Shown one piece after another: positions 59,705-64,000 of a DNA stretch of 64,000 nucleotides. Numbering within the stretch: the first letter of the stretch is position 1; the number at the start of each line of letters is the position of its first letter. Source of the DNA: Limosilactobacillus caviae (GTDB lineage: Bacteria > Bacillota > Bacilli > Lactobacillales > Lactobacillaceae). The DNA lies in assembly GCF_014635905.1 (NCBI RefSeq), contig NZ_BMDS01000002.1, forward strand, positions 62,001 through 126,000, given 5' to 3'. Under the pieces are notes generated by a model that was not told where the DNA came from, did not search any database, and worked only from the letters and a program-made list of their open reading frames with translations. A program made the position numbers and the translations under genes.

Positions 59705-61133
59705 ATCACTAGTAATTGATGTTTCTGCATATCAACCACAAGCTACTTACTATAGCTTCTGGGAAAAATGGAAAGCTCGTGGAATTCGCGGGGCAATTAT
59801 TAAATTATCTGAAAGTACTTATTGGCGTAATCAATATGGTGCTGGACAGATTGCAGCAGCTAAACATATCGGCCTTAAAGTCAGTGGTTATCACTTTAGC
59901 CGCTTTATTGGCGATGGCAACCGTGCACGCTTAGAAGCCAATACGGCTATTGCTACAGCTAATACGATGGGACTTGAACATGGTAGTGCATTAGTCCTTG
60001 ATTATGAAGAACGTGCAGGCTACCAATCAGCAAACACTTTAGCAGCAATCATTTTCTGTAATGCTGTTAAACAAGCTGGTTTTATTCCAGTGTTCTATTC
60101 ATATTCGGGAATGCGTGATTTATGGGATTACGAGGCCATCTACAAGGCAACAGGTGCCAAACTTTGGATTGCATCTTATCCAACAATGGCAGGAGTTACT
60201 CAGCCAGATTATGAGTACTTCCCAGCAATTAGCACTCATACTGATGCTTGGCAATTTAGTAGTAATGCATGGGGCGAACAAATTGATATTAGTGTAGATT
60301 TTACAGGAGTGTTTACAATGTCAGAAAAAGTAACAAGCGGTGGAAATTTAGATTCCGTTCGTTTCGATGATAATAAATTAATTGTTAGTGGCTGGTTTGC
60401 CTCCGAGCAAGCACAAGGGAAGCCTTATGCCTACGCCATCATAACCAATGAGCAAGGTAATCAGGAATATGGTCGAACACAGGTTAATATCACCAGTCGA
60501 CCAGATGTTCCTAAAGTTTATCCAGATATTCCAAACGGAGCTAATTCAGGCTTTAATGCAAGTTTTGATTATACTAACCAAATGAAAGGTCAGAAGTTGC
60601 ATCTGATTTTTCGTTATACAGACGATGCTGCAGGCAATGGTAACTTTGCTGATTACGTATCATTATTAGATTTAACGAAGAGTGCTGCTAATCTTGATAA
60701 CATTGACACAGTTGTCTTTAGCAATAAGCTACAAGTTAGCGGTTGGTTTGCTAGCGATATGTCGTTGGGGTTAAACTATTGTTACTTAATTCTTTATGAT
60801 GTAACTAATAAATGTGAAGTCCAACGAATTAAATACGAACCAGTTCAACGTGATGATGTCAAAAAGGCTTATCCAGCTATTTTCAATAGCAATTTATCAG
60901 GCTTTAGTGGTCAATTTGATTATTCGCCAAGCCTGATTGGTCGTCAGTTGCAAGTAATTGCACGCTATTCAGATAATGAGCAAGGTGAGGGGAACCATAT
61001 TGATTATTGGTTTAACCCAATTAAAGGCCCAACAATGCCAGTATTGGATGGTAAATCTGAAACAGAAGTATTAGTCCATGAATTTTCAGCAACAAAAGCA
61101 GAGAATAACTTAATTAGTTTGAAATTCAAATAG
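59697..61133 (+). CDS. Endolysin: GH25 muramidase with two wall-binding repeats
   Basis: 478 aa. Residues 1-205 form the GH25 lysozyme fold: LVIDVSAYQP with catalytic Asp, VSGYHFSRF, LVLDYEERAG with the Asp/Glu pair, WIASYPTMAG and HTDAWQFSSNAWG. Two tandem repeats of about 110 residues follow (about 216-325 and 330-440), each containing VSGWFAS, a YP-x-I/F turn and a RYxD motif. They probably bind cell wall polymers. No signal peptide, so export relies on the holin. A terminator follows. Confidence 0.94.
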   Translation: MVRSLVIDVSAYQPQATYYSFWEKWKARGIRGAIIKLSESTYWRNQYGAGQIAAAKHIGLKVSGYHFSRFIGDGNRARLEANTAIATANTMGLEHGSALVLDYEERAGYQSANTLAAIIFCNAVKQAGFIPVFYSYSGMRDLWDYEAIYKATGAKLWIASYPTMAGVTQPDYEYFPAISTHTDAWQFSSNAWGEQIDISVDFTGVFTMSEKVTSGGNLDSVRFDDNKLIVSGWFASEQAQGKPYAYAIITNEQGNQEYGRTQVNITSRPDVPKVYPDIPNGANSGFNASFDYTNQMKGQKLHLIFRYTDDAAGNGNFADYVSLLDLTKSAANLDNIDTVVFSNKLQVSGWFASDMSLGLNYCYLILYDVTNKCEVQRIKYEPVQRDDVKKAYPAIFNSNLSGFSGQFDYSPSLIGRQLQVIARYSDNEQGEGNHIDYWFNPIKGPTMPVLDGKSETEVLVHEFSATKAENNLISLKFK

Positions 61134-61142
61134 TAGGAATAA

Positions 61143-61192
61143 ATTCCCTAGTAGTTGTTACGTTTTCGATAATAGCTACTAGGGGATTTTTA
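61143..61192 (+). terminator. Terminator of the late/lysis operon
   Basis: ATTCCCTAGTAG pairs with CTACTAGGGGAT across a 20-nt loop region, then TTTTT. Confidence 0.88.
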
Positions 61193-61207
61193 TGTTAAAA
61201 TCAAATG

Positions 61208-61372
61208 TGCATCACTGATTAATGTGTGATGCATAGAGAGCGCCCTAAGCGCCCACAACCGGTAATTAAGGTGTCCTAGTGGACATCTTTTCTTTTATTT
61301 ATGTTATAATTGCTTTTAATATATGAGTGGTACAAAATTAAAACGGCATCTCTTTATAAAGAGGGTGCCGTT
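61208..61372 (+). other. Non-coding right end of the prophage with three hairpins
   Basis: From 61134 to 61651 I see no gene. Hairpins: TGCATCAC/GTGATGCA (61208-61233); GGTGTCC-TAGT-GGACATC with T-rich tail (61268-61298), a likely terminator; AACGGCATC...GGGTGCCGTT (61342-61372), a second terminator-like stem. TATAAT (about 61304-61310) may be a -10 box between them. This is the P' side of attP. Confidence 0.6.
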
Positions 61373-61381
61373 GATTTGTAT

Positions 61382-61404
61382 AAGGGGCATAAAAGGGGCA
61401 AAAA
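61382..61404 (+). repeat. Right copy of the 23-bp arm-site repeat
   Basis: Identical to 18742-18764 and in the same orientation, 110 bases before the right att core. Confidence 0.7.
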
Positions 61405-61514
61405 ATTTAAAAACTCTAAAAAATCGTTGATATTGAGTAAGAATTAAAGGAGAGCTAAAGCATTGACACACATGTGATTAGCTGATATAACGGTATTTGT
61501 TATAAGTAGAAAAT

Positions 61515-61544
61515 ACTTCCAACAAGATAAGAAGAATTTGTAAT
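61515..61544 (+). repeat. attR core with the displaced host SDR 3' end
   Basis: ACTTCCAACAAGATAA (61515-61530) repeats the attL core. The next bases encode KNL-stop with AAG and TTG where attL has AAA and TTA. This is the original host 3' end of the SDR gene; its terminator follows at 61586-61620. Confidence 0.88.
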
Positions 61545-61585
61545 CTTGATGATGGTTGTCCAGATAATTGAAATAATAAAGTGAA

Positions 61586-61620
61586 AAACAAAGAGACTGA
61601 GATTTCCCAGCCTCTTGTTT
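61586..61620 (+). terminator. Host terminator, originally of the obgE-rnz-SDR unit
   Basis: AAACAAAGAG pairs with CCTCTTGTTT (one bulge) over a CTGAG...CCCAG core. It lies 42 bases after the displaced SDR stop and 32 bases before recJ. Confidence 0.7.
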
Positions 61621-61651
61621 AGTTTGGCGTTGAAATGGTGGTTTAATTTAA

Positions 61652-63979
61652 ATGATTGATGCAAAGTTTAAGTGGCAGATTGCAGACAATGATTCATCAG
61701 ATACTATTAATGTGTTAACAAAGGAATTAGGGATTTCTAAAATATTAGCAACGTTATTAGTTCAACGGGGGATTAATAATGTCGAACAAGCAAAAAAATA
61801 TTTTAAACCAACGATGGATGAAATTCATGATCCGCATCAGCTACATGACATGGATAAGGCTGTTGAACGAATTGAAAAGGCAATTGAAAATCAAGAGCAA
61901 ATTACAGTCTACGGTGATTATGATGCAGATGGGATTACAAGTACGGCCTTAATGTATGAAACATTGGTATCGATTGGGGCTAACGTAAATTATTATGTCC
62001 CTAATCGCTTTACTGATGGTTATGGTCCCAATGCCCAAGCTTACCAACGACTGATTAATGATGGAACGCAGCTTTTTATTACTGTGGATAATGGTGTGAG
62101 CGGGAAAGATGTTATCGATGAAGTAATGAAAAAAGGTATTGATGTTATCGTCACTGATCATCATGAATTACCTGCTGAATTACCTAATGCAGTAGCAATT
62201 GTCCATCCGCGTTATCCCGGCAGTGATTATCCTTTTCCAGACTTGTCCGGCGTAGGAGTAGCATTTAAAGTAGCCTGGGCATTAACTGATGAATTTCCGG
62301 TTGAACAGCTTGATTTAGTTGCTATTGGTGAAATTGCAGATGTAGTTAATGTTACAGGTGAAAATCATGCATTAATTACTTATGGTATTCAACAATTACG
62401 TCAGGGAATGCGGCCGGGATTAGCAGCTTTAATGAAGCTTGCAGGTATTAATCCGGCTAATCTTACTGACCAGGATATTGGTTTTGGAATTGCACCACGG
62501 TTAAATGCCCTTGGGCGAATAGCAGATGCTAATGATGGCGTTAAATTATTAACAAGTTTAGATGAGGATGAATCTCAGCAACTAGCTAAGGAAGTTGATC
62601 AAGCTAATAAAGAACGTCAGCAGTTAGTTGCTAAGATTATGGTAGAGGCTGATAAACAGGCGAGCAGCGTTGAGAACCAAAATAAAAAGGTCCTATTAAT
62701 TGTTGGTAAAAACTGGCATCAAGGAGTCTTGGGTATTGTAGCAAGCCGCATTATGAATAAAACTGGCAAGCCCACAATTATCGTTTCAATGGATAAACAA
62801 AATCCAAGTGTAGTAAAGGGATCTGGGAGAAGTCCTGAAGCTTTTAACTTATTTAAGGCATTAGAAGCTCATCGGGAACTATTTACAACATTTGGCGGTC
62901 ATCCTGCAGCATGTGGACTATCATTAACTGAAGACAACATTAGTGCTTTAGAAAGAGCCTTAGAGGATGAAGCAGAGCAACAGGGGTTTGATCAAACTGT
63001 AAAACAGGTTTTACCAATTGCTATGTCAATCAATCCGAATGATATTAATCTGCAATTATATAATGATATTCAACGGATTGCTCCATTTGGTCCTGGGAAT
63101 ATAGAGCCTCTTTTTAGGTTAAATGGTGTTCAAATTGCTGACGTAAAAACGATGGGGCAAGATGGTCAGCATTTAAGGTTTTCGATAATCACTGAAACAG
63201 GTAAGATTACTGTCGTGGCATTTGGTCAGGGAGACTTAGCACCGCTTTTAAGTTCGCCGACTGGGGAAACTAATTTGGCAGTAAAGATTAGTTTGAATGA
63301 ATGGCGAGGAAAACAAAGCATTCAACTAATGCTAGAAGATTTACAGATTAATGGAACAGTAATTGTTGATGAGCGTACAAACAAACTTACACCGCAATTG
63401 TTTACGGCACATGATTATTATATTGTTCAGGAATCTAAACTACGTGAAAACATTGCACCTCATGTTACGCCAGGACATGCATTATCGGTCGAGGAAGCTC
63501 GGCAAACAGACTTTGCAGGTAAAAGGGTTACCTTAGTTGATTGTCCGGTTAGCGAAGAAACATTAAAAGAGATTTTTGAAGCAGATAAGGGAGAACCGGC
63601 AGTCATTCGGTTACTACTCTACCAACGCAAAAGTGCATATTTAGCTGGACTCCCGTCACGGACAGATTTTGCCCAGCTTTATCGATTTATTTATAAACAA
63701 AAACAATTGAATTGGTCTGCTCAGTTACAAGCAATTAGTCGTTATTTAAAAATTAATATTGATCGATTAAATTTTATGATTCAAGTGTTTTCTGAGGCTG
63801 GATTTGTTACAATAAAGAGTGATGTGTTGAGCTTTAATAATTTAGTTGATAAAACTGATTTAACACAAACAAAACGGTATAAAAAACAATTAGCACAGTA
63901 CAAAATTGAACAGCAGTTATTGTTTAATGACACAGCAACTGTTGCCAAATGGTTATTACAATATCTTAATTTAGATTGA
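61652..63979 (+). CDS. recJ: Single-stranded-DNA-specific exonuclease RecJ
   Basis: 775 aa. DHH motifs are visible: VYGDYDADGITST (about residue 88), VTDHHELP (about 167), and the DHHA1/OB regions (GVLGIVASRI, GGHPAACG, GPGNIEPLFRL). The C-terminal about 200 residues are the extension found in lactobacillar RecJ. RecJ degrades single strands 5' to 3' in recombination and mismatch repair. It is the first intact host gene right of the prophage. A GGTGG weak ribosome binding site precedes the ATG. Confidence 0.97.
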   Translation: MIDAKFKWQIADNDSSDTINVLTKELGISKILATLLVQRGINNVEQAKKYFKPTMDEIHDPHQLHDMDKAVERIEKAIENQEQITVYGDYDADGITSTALMYETLVSIGANVNYYVPNRFTDGYGPNAQAYQRLINDGTQLFITVDNGVSGKDVIDEVMKKGIDVIVTDHHELPAELPNAVAIVHPRYPGSDYPFPDLSGVGVAFKVAWALTDEFPVEQLDLVAIGEIADVVNVTGENHALITYGIQQLRQGMRPGLAALMKLAGINPANLTDQDIGFGIAPRLNALGRIADANDGVKLLTSLDEDESQQLAKEVDQANKERQQLVAKIMVEADKQASSVENQNKKVLLIVGKNWHQGVLGIVASRIMNKTGKPTIIVSMDKQNPSVVKGSGRSPEAFNLFKALEAHRELFTTFGGHPAACGLSLTEDNISALERALEDEAEQQGFDQTVKQVLPIAMSINPNDINLQLYNDIQRIAPFGPGNIEPLFRLNGVQIADVKTMGQDGQHLRFSIITETGKITVVAFGQGDLAPLLSSPTGETNLAVKISLNEWRGKQSIQLMLEDLQINGTVIVDERTNKLTPQLFTAHDYYIVQESKLRENIAPHVTPGHALSVEEARQTDFAGKRVTLVDCPVSEETLKEIFEADKGEPAVIRLLLYQRKSAYLAGLPSRTDFAQLYRFIYKQKQLNWSAQLQAISRYLKINIDRLNFMIQVFSEAGFVTIKSDVLSFNNLVDKTDLTQTKRYKKQLAQYKIEQQLLFNDTATVAKWLLQYLNLD

Positions 63980-63996
63980 AGGAGACTATTTATCTC

Positions 63997-64000
63997 ATGG
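63997..64000 (+). CDS. Start of the next host gene (only the start codon is in the window)
   Basis: An ATG at 63997 follows GAAGGAGA, a good ribosome binding site, 17 bases after recJ. In many lactobacilli apt (adenine phosphoribosyltransferase) follows recJ, but nothing of the protein is visible here. Confidence 0.5.

Noticed and set aside
1-64000. Insertion sequences, transposases or rRNA genes
   Set aside because: No transposase motifs, IS-like inverted terminal repeats or rRNA sequence were recognised anywhere in the window.

Overview
The window looks like a chromosomal segment of a low-GC lactic acid bacterium, most likely Limosilactobacillus reuteri or a close relative. This is inferred from the housekeeping gene order (comEA-comEB-comEC-holA, rpsT/rpsO, RNase J, tuf-tig-clpX-engB, uvrC-obgE-rnz-SDR, recJ), the AT-rich codon use and the lactobacillar phage gene families. 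No database search was possible.

Host left flank (1-18684). It starts inside comEA and runs through competence genes, holA, the divergent rpsT and rpsO genes with their own promoters and terminators, a catalytically degenerate RNase J, a TPR protein, tuf, tig, clpX, engB, a MazG-like gene, uvrC, obgE, rnz and a short-chain dehydrogenase (SDR). The 5' end of comEC appears frameshifted.

Prophage (about 18656-61544, about 42.9 kb). A complete-looking siphovirus prophage sits in the 3' end of the SDR gene. Both junctions carry a nearly identical 30-bp piece of that 3' end, differing only at synonymous positions, so the phage regenerates the gene. From left to right it holds: (i) integrase and a leftward lysogeny/accessory module with a hok-like tiny-toxin locus, several secreted or membrane proteins, an ImmA/IrrE protease and a CI-like repressor; (ii) a divergent promoter/operator region; (iii) a rightward early module with small regulators, RecT plus a PD-(D/E)XK exonuclease, and a DnaD-like replication protein whose gene contains iterons; (iv) an ArpU-type late regulator followed by four TGGCGGT-type repeats at exact 11-bp spacing; (v) an 800-nt, heavily structured non-coding region holding two tRNA-like modules and ending in a terminator, the best candidate for an unusual system here (GOLLD/ROOL-like large ornate RNA); (vi) an independently transcribed HigB/HigA-metallopeptidase toxin-antitoxin unit; (vii) HNH, a cos candidate, terminase, portal, ClpP-like protease, capsid, connectors, tail tube and a gpG/gpGT -1 frameshift pair; (viii) tape measure, Dit, a GH43 + tail endopeptidase + NlpC/P60 tail-tip protein, fibres, an LLH holin and a GH25 lysin.

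Host right flank (61545-64000). It holds the displaced original SDR terminator, recJ and the first bases of the next gene.
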